Part shown: positions 18,808 through 26,833 of the stretch, in pieces
Position numbering within the stretch: position 1 is the first letter of the stretch
Layout of the letters: each line of letters begins with the position of its first letter
From: Pseudoxanthomonas suwonensis
GTDB lineage: Bacteria > Pseudomonadota > Gammaproteobacteria > Xanthomonadales > Xanthomonadaceae
Assembly: GCF_000972865.1 (NCBI RefSeq)
Contig: NZ_CP011144.1
Span: forward strand, 372,001 to 436,000
Direction of reading: 5' to 3'
DNA length: 64,000 nucleotides
The notes under the pieces: generated by a model
Told to the model about the DNA's origin: nothing
Databases searched by the model: none
Seen by the model: only the letters and a program-made list of their open reading frames with translations
Made by a program: the position numbers and the translations under genes

Positions 18808-20937
18808 TCAGTTCACGGCAAACTCCTGCATCGCCTGCGTCTCCGGAGTCGCCGGGCACGGTCGCAGGTCCTGCACGATCCTGCCCTGTTCCAGCACCAG
18901 TACCCGGTCGGCGCTGGCGATGGTCTCCGGCCGGTGCGCCACGATCACCTTGGTCAGCGCCAGGCGCTGGACCGCCTCGTTGACCAGGCGCTCGTTGCCC
19001 ACGTCCAGGTGGCTGGTGGCCTCGTCCAGGAACAGCAGCTTCGGCTCACGGTACAGCGCCCGCGCCAGGACCACCCGCTGCTTCTGTCCGCCCGACAGGC
19101 TGCTGCCCATGTCGCCGATCAGGCTGTGGTAGCCCATCGGCATGGCCGCGATCTCGTCGTGGACCGCGGCCAGGCGCGCGGCGGCCTCGATCCGCGCCGG
19201 GTCGAAGTGGCCGTCGAAGAAGCCGATGTTGTCGGCGATGCTGCCGGCGAACAGCTGGTCGTCCTGCATCACCGCGCCGACGATCGCGCGCACGTTGCGC
19301 GGCCCGACCTTGCGCAGGTCGTAGCCGCCGATGCAGATGCGTCCCTGCGACGGCTGCAGCAGGCCGAGCAGCAGCTTGACCAGGGTGGTCTTGCCGCAAC
19401 CGGAAGCGCCGACGACCGCCACCGATTCGCCCGGTTCGATCACGAAGCTGCAGTCCTGCAGCACCCAGGGCTCACCCTCGCCGTAGCGGAACCACAGGCC
19501 CTCGACCTCGATCCGCGTGTCCGGCGGCGGCGGCAGCTCTGGCTGGCCGGCGGCGTCTTCCGGCGGCGTCAGCACGATGTCGGCCAGGCGCTCGCCGTGC
19601 AGGCGCAGCATGCGGAACTCGACCCACTTGTCGATCAGCGCCGCCATGCGCCCGGCGAACTGGTCCTTGTAGGCCAGGTAGGCGATCAGCATGCCCACCG
19701 AGAACACATTCTGCAGTGCCAGCAGCGCACCGATCCAGATCACCGCGATCCGCTCGATGCCGAACACCAGCTGGCTGGCGCTGTTGAAACCCAGGCCCAT
19801 GCGCGCCAGCCGCACCTCGTGGTTGACCGTATCCACCATCAGGTTCTCGTAGGTGGCGCGCCGCTGCGGCTCCTCGCCGGCCACCTTCAGGCTCTGCATG
19901 CCGCGCAACGACTCCAGCAGGTGGGTCTGCTGCTTGGCCCCCGCCACCATGTGCTGCTCGGTGCGGTCGCGCACCGGCCGGTAGGCCAACGCGCGGATGC
20001 CCAGGTACAGCGCCACCGCCAGCAGCGTCACCAGCGCCAGCTTCCAGCTGTAGACCAGCATCAGGCCCAGCGTGACCAGCGCCATCAGGCCATCGATGAT
20101 CGCCTCGACGAAGCTGGTGGTCAGCGTGCGCTGGATCGCCTGCACCGAGGCCATGCGCGAGGTGATGTCGCCCAGGTGGCGCTTCCCGAAGAAGTCCAGC
20201 GGCAGCCGCAGCAGGTGCGCGAACACGCCTCCCATCCACTGCAGGCCCAGCCGCGAGGACAGGAAAACCACCGACCAGCCGCGCAGCAGGCCGATGCCGA
20301 TCTGCAGCAGCAGCACCAGGCCGAAGCCCAGGCCCAGTACCGTCAGCAGGTCCTTGTCGGCGGAGACCAGCACCTGGTCCACCACCCACTGCATGAGGAA
20401 CGGGGCCAGCACCACGAAGACCTGCAAGGCCACCGACAACAGCAGGATTTGCGCCAGCGCACTCCACAGTCCGCCGATGGGGCCGGTCAATTGCCGGGCC
20501 GACACTGCGGGCGCCGCCTGCCGCGGCCTGAACTCGGCGGTGGGCGTCAGTTCCAGCGCCACCCCGCTGAAGTGCCCGGAAACCTCGGCCAGGGACAGCT
20601 TCCGCTCGCCGACCGCAGGATCGAGGATCGTGACCCTGGACTTGCCGACCCTGGCCAGCACCACGAAGTGGTTCAGGTCCCAGTGCAGGATGCAGGGCAA
20701 CTTCAGCCTGCCCAGGTCTTCCAGGTCCAGCCGCAGCGGGCGGGTGGAGAAGCCGAGCTGCTGGGCGATATGGACGAGGTTCGAGAGCCTGGCGCCCTTG
20801 AGCGACATCGGGAAGCGCCGGCGCAGTTCGACCAGGCCCAGCCGCATTCCGTGCGCGTCGGCCACCATCGACAAGGAGGCCAGGCCGCATTCGGCGGCTT
20901 CCGTCGAAACTATCGCCCTGGTCCTGATTTCCGGCAT
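18808..20937 (-). CDS. C39-peptidase ABC exporter for double-glycine peptides
   Basis: 709 residues in three parts. Residues 1-130 form a C39 maturation peptidase with Cys17 (EAAECGLAS), His90 (WDLNHFVVL) and Asp106 (VTILDPAVG); the spacings of 73 and 16 equal those of the CvaB triad. Residues 155-440 are a six-helix ABC membrane domain. Residues 480-690 are the ATPase, with GASGCGKTT, SLSGGQKQR, LLFLDEATSHLD and VAHRPET. Such proteins cut leaders after GG and export the peptide with an HlyD adaptor and TolC. Odd: the oxyanion-hole Gln six residues before the Cys is Ser11, and the N-terminus is about 15 residues shorter than CvaB. It is the last gene of the operon with HlyD, a GG precursor and an M23 peptidase. 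The likely substrate is the 70-aa peptide at 21973-22185. Confidence 0.95.
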   Translation of the reverse strand: MPEIRTRAIVSTEAAECGLASLSMVADAHGMRLGLVELRRRFPMSLKGARLSNLVHIAQQLGFSTRPLRLDLEDLGRLKLPCILHWDLNHFVVLARVGKSRVTILDPAVGERKLSLAEVSGHFSGVALELTPTAEFRPRQAAPAVSARQLTGPIGGLWSALAQILLLSVALQVFVVLAPFLMQWVVDQVLVSADKDLLTVLGLGFGLVLLLQIGIGLLRGWSVVFLSSRLGLQWMGGVFAHLLRLPLDFFGKRHLGDITSRMASVQAIQRTLTTSFVEAIIDGLMALVTLGLMLVYSWKLALVTLLAVALYLGIRALAYRPVRDRTEQHMVAGAKQQTHLLESLRGMQSLKVAGEEPQRRATYENLMVDTVNHEVRLARMGLGFNSASQLVFGIERIAVIWIGALLALQNVFSVGMLIAYLAYKDQFAGRMAALIDKWVEFRMLRLHGERLADIVLTPPEDAAGQPELPPPPDTRIEVEGLWFRYGEGEPWVLQDCSFVIEPGESVAVVGASGCGKTTLVKLLLGLLQPSQGRICIGGYDLRKVGPRNVRAIVGAVMQDDQLFAGSIADNIGFFDGHFDPARIEAAARLAAVHDEIAAMPMGYHSLIGDMGSSLSGGQKQRVVLARALYREPKLLFLDEATSHLDVGNERLVNEAVQRLALTKVIVAHRPETIASADRVLVLEQGRIVQDLRPCPATPETQAMQEFAVN

Positions 20938-20974
20938 GGGGATGCGTCAAGCAGTCCGGGGAAGAGCCTGATGG

Positions 20975-21925
20975 TTACTCACAGGACACCTCGCCCAGCC
21001 TGGGCAGGAAGCTTCCGCTTCCACAGCCCTGGAAACCCAGTGGAATGGTCCGATACCCGTGCTCGGTCAGGCCGCCGACCTGGAGGTGGAGATGCGGCTG
21101 CGAAGACATCCCGGAATTTCCGACCCTGGCGATCGATTCCCCCGCCCGCACGCGGCTCCCTGCGTCGACCCCTATCGAGCCCTGCATGAGATGGCCATAC
21201 ACCGCCTCGGTCCCGTCGTCATGAAGGACAACGACGGTATTGGACCTTGCCTTCAGCTCAGGCAGGTAGCACCCGGCGTCGGGGTAGCCGTCGACAGCAT
21301 GCACCACCAGGCCGTCCCTCACCGCGACGACGACAGCACCGATGCCCGCGGAAACGTCCACCGCATGCATCATCTTTCCGGAATGGGTATCCCTGCCGAA
21401 CAGCGAATGCTTTCCGTCCGCCTGGACGATCCTGCTGCGGCCTCGCACGGGATAGTCGACCAGCATTCGCTCGGCGCCGCGCTCGGGCCACGCATCGGTA
21501 ACCGAGCCATACGCGAATTCACGGTAGAAGCTTATTTTTCCGCTGCGCGAGGGTTGCGTCCTGAATGTCCGTTCTTCGTCGCCGACTTCGACATAGATCC
21601 TGTTGCCGCCCCCATCCAGGCCAGGGTCGATTCCGTCCAGGAGCACCCAAATGTCGAATCCGTCGAACTTCCTGATGACGATGTTCCAGGAAACCACCTC
21701 GCCATCCGCGGATGCGGTCCTGCTTTCACGCAACTCGACGTACCGCTGGTCGACAAGCGGCCTCCCGGAGAGGGCGCCCGAACATTCCTCCCGCGCGCGA
21801 TCCGCCGGCGCCGATGCGCCCTTCCTGACGCCGAACAGGAATGCGGCCGCGAATGAAAAGAACGCAAGGATGATGAACGCTGCGATCGAGGATACGACGA
21901 CATTCGTCTTCATTTTTCGCCACAT
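20975..21925 (-). CDS. Membrane-anchored M23-family metallopeptidase
   Basis: About 316 residues. A short basic start (MWRKMKTN) and one hydrophobic helix (to about residue 40) anchor it with the body outside. Residues 165-300 are an M23 (LytM/lysostaphin-like) zinc endopeptidase, with ligands in THSGKMMHAVDV, the AVYGHL strand and SSQPHLHLQV; GNSG precedes the last motif. These enzymes cut peptidoglycan cross-bridges, or more rarely other Gly-rich peptides. There is no GG leader, so it is probably not exported by the ABC gene 37 bases downstream. The start is uncertain (21925, 21913 or GTG at 21952); no good ribosome site is seen, and a 10-bp hairpin lies just upstream. Base composition looks less GC-rich than the surroundings. 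Confidence 0.85.
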   Translation of the reverse strand: MWRKMKTNVVVSSIAAFIILAFFSFAAAFLFGVRKGASAPADRAREECSGALSGRPLVDQRYVELRESRTASADGEVVSWNIVIRKFDGFDIWVLLDGIDPGLDGGGNRIYVEVGDEERTFRTQPSRSGKISFYREFAYGSVTDAWPERGAERMLVDYPVRGRSRIVQADGKHSLFGRDTHSGKMMHAVDVSAGIGAVVVAVRDGLVVHAVDGYPDAGCYLPELKARSNTVVVLHDDGTEAVYGHLMQGSIGVDAGSRVRAGESIARVGNSGMSSQPHLHLQVGGLTEHGYRTIPLGFQGCGSGSFLPRLGEVSCE

Positions 21926-21929
21926 TGAA

Positions 21930-21953
21930 GGTGGCGGCAAAGCTGCCGCCACC
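21930..21953 (-). promoter_or_regulatory. Hairpin over the start region of the M23 gene
   Basis: Perfect 10-bp stem (GGTGGCGGCA at 21930-21939, complement at 21944-21953) with a 4-base loop. It lies between the peptide gene stop and the likely ATG of the M23 gene. It has no T run, so it is not a standard terminator. It could lower expression of the distal genes relative to the peptide. Confidence 0.5.
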
Positions 21954-21972
21954 TGGCCCTGACGCGTTGACC

Positions 21973-22185
21973 CTACTGCGAACTCGCCGAGCAGCTGACC
22001 TCGACACTTCCCGATCCCGTATCGACGGTTGCAGATGCCTGGGCGGACTTCTCACCTGCCGACTTCCCTGCCAGATAGCCACCGACGGCCGATCCTGCCG
22101 CGACGATGGCCGCCCCTGCAAGATAGAGCAGCGGACCCGGACCACCCGCGACCTCGTCGAACTCCTCCACAGTCAACTCGCGCAT
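21973..22185 (-). CDS. Double-glycine leader peptide precursor (bacteriocin-like)
   Basis: 70 residues, ribosome site GAGGAG ahead of the ATG at 22185. The leader MRELTVEEFDEVAGG (15 residues) fits the class II bacteriocin/ColV-type double-glycine leader, with the usual hydrophobic positions before the GG cut. The mature part is about 55 residues. A Gly/Ala-rich hydrophobic stretch (PGPLLYLAGAAIVAAGSAVG and on to about residue 40) has several small-xxx-small motifs. A polar Ser/Thr/Lys tail with one Cys (VEVSCSASSQ) follows. This resembles pore-forming class II bacteriocins, but peptide signals are also exported this way. It lies between the HlyD and M23 genes in the export operon. No immunity gene is obvious. 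Confidence 0.88.
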   Translation of the reverse strand: MRELTVEEFDEVAGGPGPLLYLAGAAIVAAGSAVGGYLAGKSAGEKSAQASATVDTGSGSVEVSCSASSQ

Positions 22186-22271
22186 CACGTTTTCTCCTCG
22201 ATTGTCCGGCACAGAAACCCCTGTGCCATGGGACCGGACACACACCCGGCGATTCGTCGCCCGCGAGAAGG

Positions 22272-23522
22272 TCAAGCGCCACCCACCTTCCCCGTGAGCG
22301 AATACAAGGGTTCGAAAATCCATTCGATCAGCCGGCGCTTCTCGCCCAGGATGTCCGCCTCCAGCCGCATCCCCGGCTTCAGCGGCTCCGGTCGTCCGTA
22401 GGCGGTCACCGCCTGCCGCTCCAGCGCCACGGTCACCCGGTAGAACGACTCACCCTGTTGGCCGCCCGACTCACCGGCGCCCAGCGCGCTGCGGCTGATG
22501 CTGGCCACGCTGCCTGCGTGGTGGCCGAACTTCTGGTACGGGAAAGCCTGGTAGCGCAGCAACACGCTGTCGCCGGGCGCGATGAAGCCGATGGCGCGGC
22601 TGGGCACCAGCAGTTCGGCCTCCAGTTCGCCGCGGCCCGGCAGCAGGCTCATCAGCGGCTGGCCGGCCTGCACGGCCTGTCCTGCCTTGACCATCCGGGT
22701 TGCCACCACCCCGTCCACCGGTGCGGTCACCACCAGCGCGCCACTGGCCTCGGTCTGCACCCGCTCCTGCTCCAGGCGCGCCAGTTCGCCGCGGTAGCCG
22801 GCCTCGGCGGTCTGGCGCTGCCCCGGCAACTCCCGCAATGCCTGTTCCAGTTGGACGATGGTCCGCCGCGCGCCGATGGCCTGGCGCTGCAATGCCTGCC
22901 TCTGGCTGGTGTATTCCAGCACCAGCGACTCCTGCTGCTTGATCTGCAGCACGCTGACGTACTGCCCATCCTCCAGCTGCCGCAGCCGCTGCAGCGTCTC
23001 GCGGGCAATGCGGATCTGCTCCTGGCGGGTGGACACCTCGGCCTCGGCATGCGCCAGTTCGCGGCGGGCGCTGGCCAGTTGCGCGCGCAGGCCGTCGGCC
23101 TGCGCCTCCAACTGCTGTTGCTGCGCCTGCTGCACGGAAGCCAGTCCGTCCTGCCGTTCCTGCAGACGCTGCTCCAGCGCCGTCTGCGCATCGCCGCTGC
23201 CCCGCGTGGTGCGCGGCACGGTCACCACCGCCAGTGGCCGGCCATCCTCCACCCGGTCGCCTTCGGCGATCTCCAATCGCCCCACCACCCCGGTGGCCGG
23301 CGACAGCACCGTGACCAGGCCGGCGGAAGGCACCAGCTGCCCGGTCACGCTGGAACGGCGGGTATAGCTGCCCAGTACCAGGAACAGGACGATGGCGGTG
23401 GCCGCCAGCGCCGCTGCCACGACCAGCAGCCAAAGGCGCAGCGGCTGGGCCAGCGAGATGCCGCCAAGCCCCTGCGTCCGCCTGGCTTCCAGCGCTTCCC
23501 TGCGAAAGAGTTCCTGTGTCAT
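22272..23522 (-). CDS. HlyD-family periplasmic adaptor of the peptide exporter
   Basis: 416 residues from the ATG at 23522 (AGGGAAG ahead of it); an in-frame ATG at 23621 would add 33 unlikely residues. The start MTQELFRREALEARR is typical of bacteriocin-type adaptors. One membrane helix (about 25-47) is followed by half a lipoyl domain, a long Gln/Arg/Glu-rich coiled-coil hairpin (about 110-260), the second lipoyl half (VVTAPVDGVVATRMVKAGQAV) and a beta-barrel end. It should bridge the ABC protein to an outer-membrane TolC, which is not in the window. First gene of the operon, divergent from an XRE regulator. Confidence 0.93.
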   Translation of the reverse strand: MTQELFRREALEARRTQGLGGISLAQPLRLWLLVVAAALAATAIVLFLVLGSYTRRSSVTGQLVPSAGLVTVLSPATGVVGRLEIAEGDRVEDGRPLAVVTVPRTTRGSGDAQTALEQRLQERQDGLASVQQAQQQQLEAQADGLRAQLASARRELAHAEAEVSTRQEQIRIARETLQRLRQLEDGQYVSVLQIKQQESLVLEYTSQRQALQRQAIGARRTIVQLEQALRELPGQRQTAEAGYRGELARLEQERVQTEASGALVVTAPVDGVVATRMVKAGQAVQAGQPLMSLLPGRGELEAELLVPSRAIGFIAPGDSVLLRYQAFPYQKFGHHAGSVASISRSALGAGESGGQQGESFYRVTVALERQAVTAYGRPEPLKPGMRLEADILGEKRRLIEWIFEPLYSLTGKVGGA

Positions 23523-23593
23523 CCGCTTCCCTGCGCTGACGATGGAGACGTTCCCGCCAGCGGCATCCGCAGCCGACGGCACACCGATATTCG

Positions 23594-23608
23594 CCATCGG
23601 TCCGATGG
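23594..23608. promoter_or_regulatory. Perfect palindrome upstream of the HlyD gene
   Basis: CCATCGG-T-CCGATGG, a 7-1-7 inverted repeat 72 bases upstream of the HlyD start. Its size suits a dimeric helix-turn-helix regulator such as the divergent XRE protein. The link is inferred from position only. Confidence 0.4.
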
Positions 23609-23637
23609 ACTGGCAAGTCACGAGGTCATGCAGATGA

Positions 23638-23738
23638 AGCCAATAGCGCTTGCATCGCCTGAGTCTCGGCCCATGCTCAAGGGCTGGCCGCCATCTGCAA
23701 GCGGAACTGTACGAATTTCAGCCAGTATCGCTTGCATC
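23638..23738. promoter_or_regulatory. Two 19-bp direct repeats in the HlyD-XRE gap
   Basis: AGCCAATAGCGCTTGCATC (23638-23656) and AGCCAGTATCGCTTGCATC (23720-23738) agree at 17 of 19 bases and are 82 bases apart, close to a whole number of helix turns. They lie in the 291-base gap between the divergent exporter operon and its XRE regulator, and are candidate binding sites allowing looping. Confidence 0.5.
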
Positions 23739-23813
23739 TGCGCTGTGGTTGCAGGGCCAGGACCCGGAGGCTACGCTGGCCAATCTGTCCAGGAAGGCCA
23801 GAGGGGAATCGGC

Positions 23814-24191
23814 ATGGAACTTTCGATGCGGATCCGGATCGCGCGCCAGCGCGCACGGATGTCACAGGAAGCACTGGCCCTGCAGCTCGGCGTCAGCCGG
23901 GGAGCGGTCGCCAACTGGGAATGCTCGATGGGAGCGCTACCCACCACATCGCGCCTGGGCCGGCTGGCGCACGCCACCGAGGTGCGTTTCGAATGGCTTG
24001 CGACGGGGCGCGGCCCCATGGCCTACCAGGCCGAACCCGAGGACATCCCTGCGCTCGACGCCGAGCTCGTCCACGACCCCGACGAGCGGCGCCTGCTGCA
24101 GGCCTTCCGCGTCGCCGACAGACACGTTCGCCGCGTACTGCTCAACATCACCGAAGCACAGCTGTCGGCCAGCGGGAAACGCAGCGCCTGA
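23814..24191 (+). CDS. XRE-family helix-turn-helix regulator
   Basis: 125 residues, ribosome site GAGGGGA ahead of the ATG. Residues 5-62 are a Cro/CI-type helix-turn-helix (IRIARQRARMSQEALALQLG then VSRGAVANWE). The C-terminal half is acidic then helical and has no recognised domain. It is divergent from the peptide export operon and is the likely regulator of it. It is not phage-linked by context. Confidence 0.85.
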   Translation: MELSMRIRIARQRARMSQEALALQLGVSRGAVANWECSMGALPTTSRLGRLAHATEVRFEWLATGRGPMAYQAEPEDIPALDAELVHDPDERRLLQAFRVADRHVRRVLLNITEAQLSASGKRSA

Positions 24192-24274
24192 GCCACTCGG
24201 CTGGCTGTCGCGCCTGCGCCCATCCGAGTGCTGGCCGACCTGGCGGCTGAAACAGCAACCCAAGGCCTGCGCGC

Positions 24275-25729
24275 TCAGAACGAACCGAACACCGAACCCA
24301 GCACGATCACGACCACCAGCGCGAGCAGCGGTCCCAGCACCGCGGCCATGGCCAGGTCGAAGTAGCTCTGCCGGTGTTTGCAGCCGCACACCGCCAGCAG
24401 GGTCACCACCGCGCCGTTGTGCGGCATCATGTCCAGCGTGCCCGAGCCCATCACCGCGATGCGGTGCATCAGCGCCGGGTCGATGCCGTAGTCGGCGGCG
24501 ATCTGCATGAAGGTCGGCCCGAGCGAATCCAGGGCGATGGTCAGGCCGCCGGACGCCGAGCCGGTCAGCCCGGCCAGGACGTTCGTGGCCACCGCCAGCG
24601 ACACCAGCGGGCCGCCGCCGATGCCTAGCACCCAGTCGCGCACCACCTCGAACGCAGGCATCGCCGCGACCACCGAGCCGAAGCCGACCAGGCTGGCCAC
24701 CGACAGGATCGGCAGCACCGAGGCGTTGGCGCCGGCGTCCACGCTGGAACGCAGCGCCGGGAAGCGGCGGAAGTTGAGCGCGACCACGGTAACGATCGCC
24801 GCCGCCAGCGCCACCGACACCGACCACACGCCGCCGACCGCCGACAGCACGGTCGGGCCGAAGCGCGGCTCGGCCAGGTAGGACACGTCCATGCGCGGCA
24901 GCAGCACCAGCGACATCAGCAGGTTGACCCCGATCACCACCACCAGCGGCGCGAACGCCGCGGCCACCGGCGGCGGACTGGTTCCCGGCGCGCCGTGGAT
25001 CGCCTCGGCCGGATCGAAGGCCTGCGACACCGTGGCGCGCTCGCGCACCAGTTCGTCGGTGGCCACCGCGCCGGCCGGCGTCGGCAACAGCTCGCCGAAC
25101 CCCTCGCCCGCGGCGCGCGCGCGCGACTCCGCACGCCCCAGCCACCACAGGCCGAAGCCGAGCATGATCGCCGAGGCGATCAGGCCCAGCCCCGGCGCCG
25201 CGAATGGCGTGGTGCCGAAGAACGGCATCGGGATCGCGTTCTGGATCGAGGGCGTGCCCGGCATCGCCGACATGGTGAAGGTGGAGGTGCCCAGCGCCAG
25301 CGCGGCAGGCATCAGCCGGCGCGGGATGCCGGCGCCGCCGAACAGCACCGCGGCCATCGGCGCCAGCACGAAGAAGGCGACGAACAGGCTGACGCCGCCG
25401 TAGGTCACCAGCGCGCCGGAGAGCACCACCGCCAGCATCGCCCGCCGGGTGCCCAGCTTGTCGGTCATGAACCGCGCGATCGCGGTCACCGAGCCGCTGT
25501 CCTCCATCAGCTTGCCGAACAGCGCGCCCAGCAGGAAGATCGGGAAGAACTGCGCGATGAAGCCCGCGGCGCTGGACATGAAGGTGATGGTCCAGTGCGC
25601 CAGCAGCGGCTCGGCGGCGAACAGCGCCACCACCAGCGCGGCGGCCGGCGCCAGCAGCAGCACGCTCCAGCCGCGGTAGGACAGGAATACCAGCAGGCCG
25701 AGGCCGGCGAGGATGCCGAGCAGTCCCAT
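24275..25729 (-). CDS. GntP-family permease
   Basis: 484 residues, with about 12 hydrophobic segments spread along the chain. GntP-family features include the N-terminal FLSYRGWSVLLLAPAAALVV, FFPIFLLGALFGKLMEDSGS, GGVSLFVAFFVLAPMAAVLF and the C-terminal AALMHRIAVMGSG-like stretch with TLDMMPHNGAVVTLLAVC. The family moves gluconate and related hydroxy acids with protons; here the substrate is unknown. It follows the patatin gene after a 3-base gap, so the two are one operon, which could suggest uptake of a lipid-breakdown product or simply shared expression. Confidence 0.92.
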   Translation of the reverse strand: MGLLGILAGLGLLVFLSYRGWSVLLLAPAAALVVALFAAEPLLAHWTITFMSSAAGFIAQFFPIFLLGALFGKLMEDSGSVTAIARFMTDKLGTRRAMLAVVLSGALVTYGGVSLFVAFFVLAPMAAVLFGGAGIPRRLMPAALALGTSTFTMSAMPGTPSIQNAIPMPFFGTTPFAAPGLGLIASAIMLGFGLWWLGRAESRARAAGEGFGELLPTPAGAVATDELVRERATVSQAFDPAEAIHGAPGTSPPPVAAAFAPLVVVIGVNLLMSLVLLPRMDVSYLAEPRFGPTVLSAVGGVWSVSVALAAAIVTVVALNFRRFPALRSSVDAGANASVLPILSVASLVGFGSVVAAMPAFEVVRDWVLGIGGGPLVSLAVATNVLAGLTGSASGGLTIALDSLGPTFMQIAADYGIDPALMHRIAVMGSGTLDMMPHNGAVVTLLAVCGCKHRQSYFDLAMAAVLGPLLALVVVIVLGSVFGSF

Positions 25730-25732
25730 GGC

Positions 25733-26833
25733 TCAGACTCCTTCCAGCAGGATGTCGAGGTCGACCGACGAGCGCCGGCCGAGGTTGCCGCCGTCGCGCG
25801 CCAGGAAATCCGCCGCCGCGCGCCGGCCTTCCCCGTGCAGCATCTTCAGGAACGACCATTCGGCGTTGAGCTTGGAGGAGTGGTCGAGTTCGGCCGCCAG
25901 TTCGTTGCGGACCAGGTGGATGCGCATCTGCGCCCAGCGCGCACCCTCGCAGTTGCCGGCGTCCACCACCTGGCGCAGCAGCGCGATCATGCGCAGTTCC
26001 TTCAGCAGCCCGGCGTTGAACGAGACCTCGTTGATCCGGCTGAGGATCTCCCGCGCCGTGGTCGGCCGGCCCGCGCGCTCGACCGGATTGATCGCCACCA
26101 GGATGGTGTCGCGCGAGTCGCAGTCGCGCACCAGCGGGGTGATGGTCGGGTTGCCCGAGTAGCCGCCGTCCCAGTAGTACTCGCCGTCGAGCTCGACCGC
26201 CTGGAACATGTTCGGCAGGCAGGCCGAGGCCAGCAGCACGTCGGGGCTGAGCTCAGCGTTGCGGAACACCCGGCCGCGGCCGGTGCGCACGTTGGTCGCG
26301 GTGATGAACAGCTTGACCGGCGCCCGGGTCAGCTGCTCGAAGTCGATCGAGGCCTCGAGGAGGTCGCGCAGCGGATTGAAGCCGAACGGATTGAAGTCGT
26401 AGGGCGACCACAGCCGCGTGGCCAGGTCCATGCCGACGAACAGCGGCGACCCGTCCAGGCTCCAGCGGCCCAGCATCACGTCCAGCGGTCCGCGCTGGAA
26501 CGGGCTGAAGAGCGCGGCGTCGGACACCGCTCGCCAGAACGCGGCCAGCGCGGCGCGCGCGCCCTCGCGGCCGCCCTTGCCGTAGCCGTCGACCAGCACC
26601 GCCGCGTTCATCGCCCCGGCCGAGGTGCCGGAGATGCCGTCGATCTGCAGCCACTCCTCCTCCAGCAGCCGGTCGAGCACGCCCCAGGTAAAGGCGCCAT
26701 GCGCGCCGCCGCCCTGCAGGGCGAGATCGACCAGCAGCGTGCCGCGGCGGGTGGTCTTCGCAGGCGAGGATTTCTTGCGGGTGCCGGCGCGGCTGGAGGC
26801 GGTGGCAGGCGGGCGGCGGGGCGCAACAGGCAT
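25733..26833 (-). CDS. Patatin-like phospholipase
   Basis: 366 residues from the ATG at 26833. A basic, Ala/Lys-rich N-terminus (about 30 residues) precedes the patatin fold: oxyanion loop LQGGGAHGAFTWGVL (about 38-52), nucleophile elbow GTSAGA (Ser in GxSxG), and the dyad Asp in YYWDGGYSGNP. It should hydrolyse acyl esters of phospholipids or neutral lipids. No signal peptide is seen, so it is probably cytoplasmic or membrane-associated. First gene of the operon with the GntP permease. Confidence 0.93.
   Translation of the reverse strand: MPVAPRRPPATASSRAGTRKKSSPAKTTRRGTLLVDLALQGGGAHGAFTWGVLDRLLEEEWLQIDGISGTSAGAMNAAVLVDGYGKGGREGARAALAAFWRAVSDAALFSPFQRGPLDVMLGRWSLDGSPLFVGMDLATRLWSPYDFNPFGFNPLRDLLEASIDFEQLTRAPVKLFITATNVRTGRGRVFRNAELSPDVLLASACLPNMFQAVELDGEYYWDGGYSGNPTITPLVRDCDSRDTILVAINPVERAGRPTTAREILSRINEVSFNAGLLKELRMIALLRQVVDAGNCEGARWAQMRIHLVRNELAAELDHSSKLNAEWSFLKMLHGEGRRAAADFLARDGGNLGRRSSVDLDILLEGV

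Noticed and set aside
20975..21925. M23 protein as a second double-glycine substrate of the exporter
   Set aside because: Its N-terminus is a basic stretch and membrane helix without a GG motif or the ELTxxE leader pattern.
23814..24191. Prophage repressor and phage remnant
   Set aside because: The XRE gene has no phage genes nearby and is placed divergent to the exporter operon, so a local regulator is more likely.
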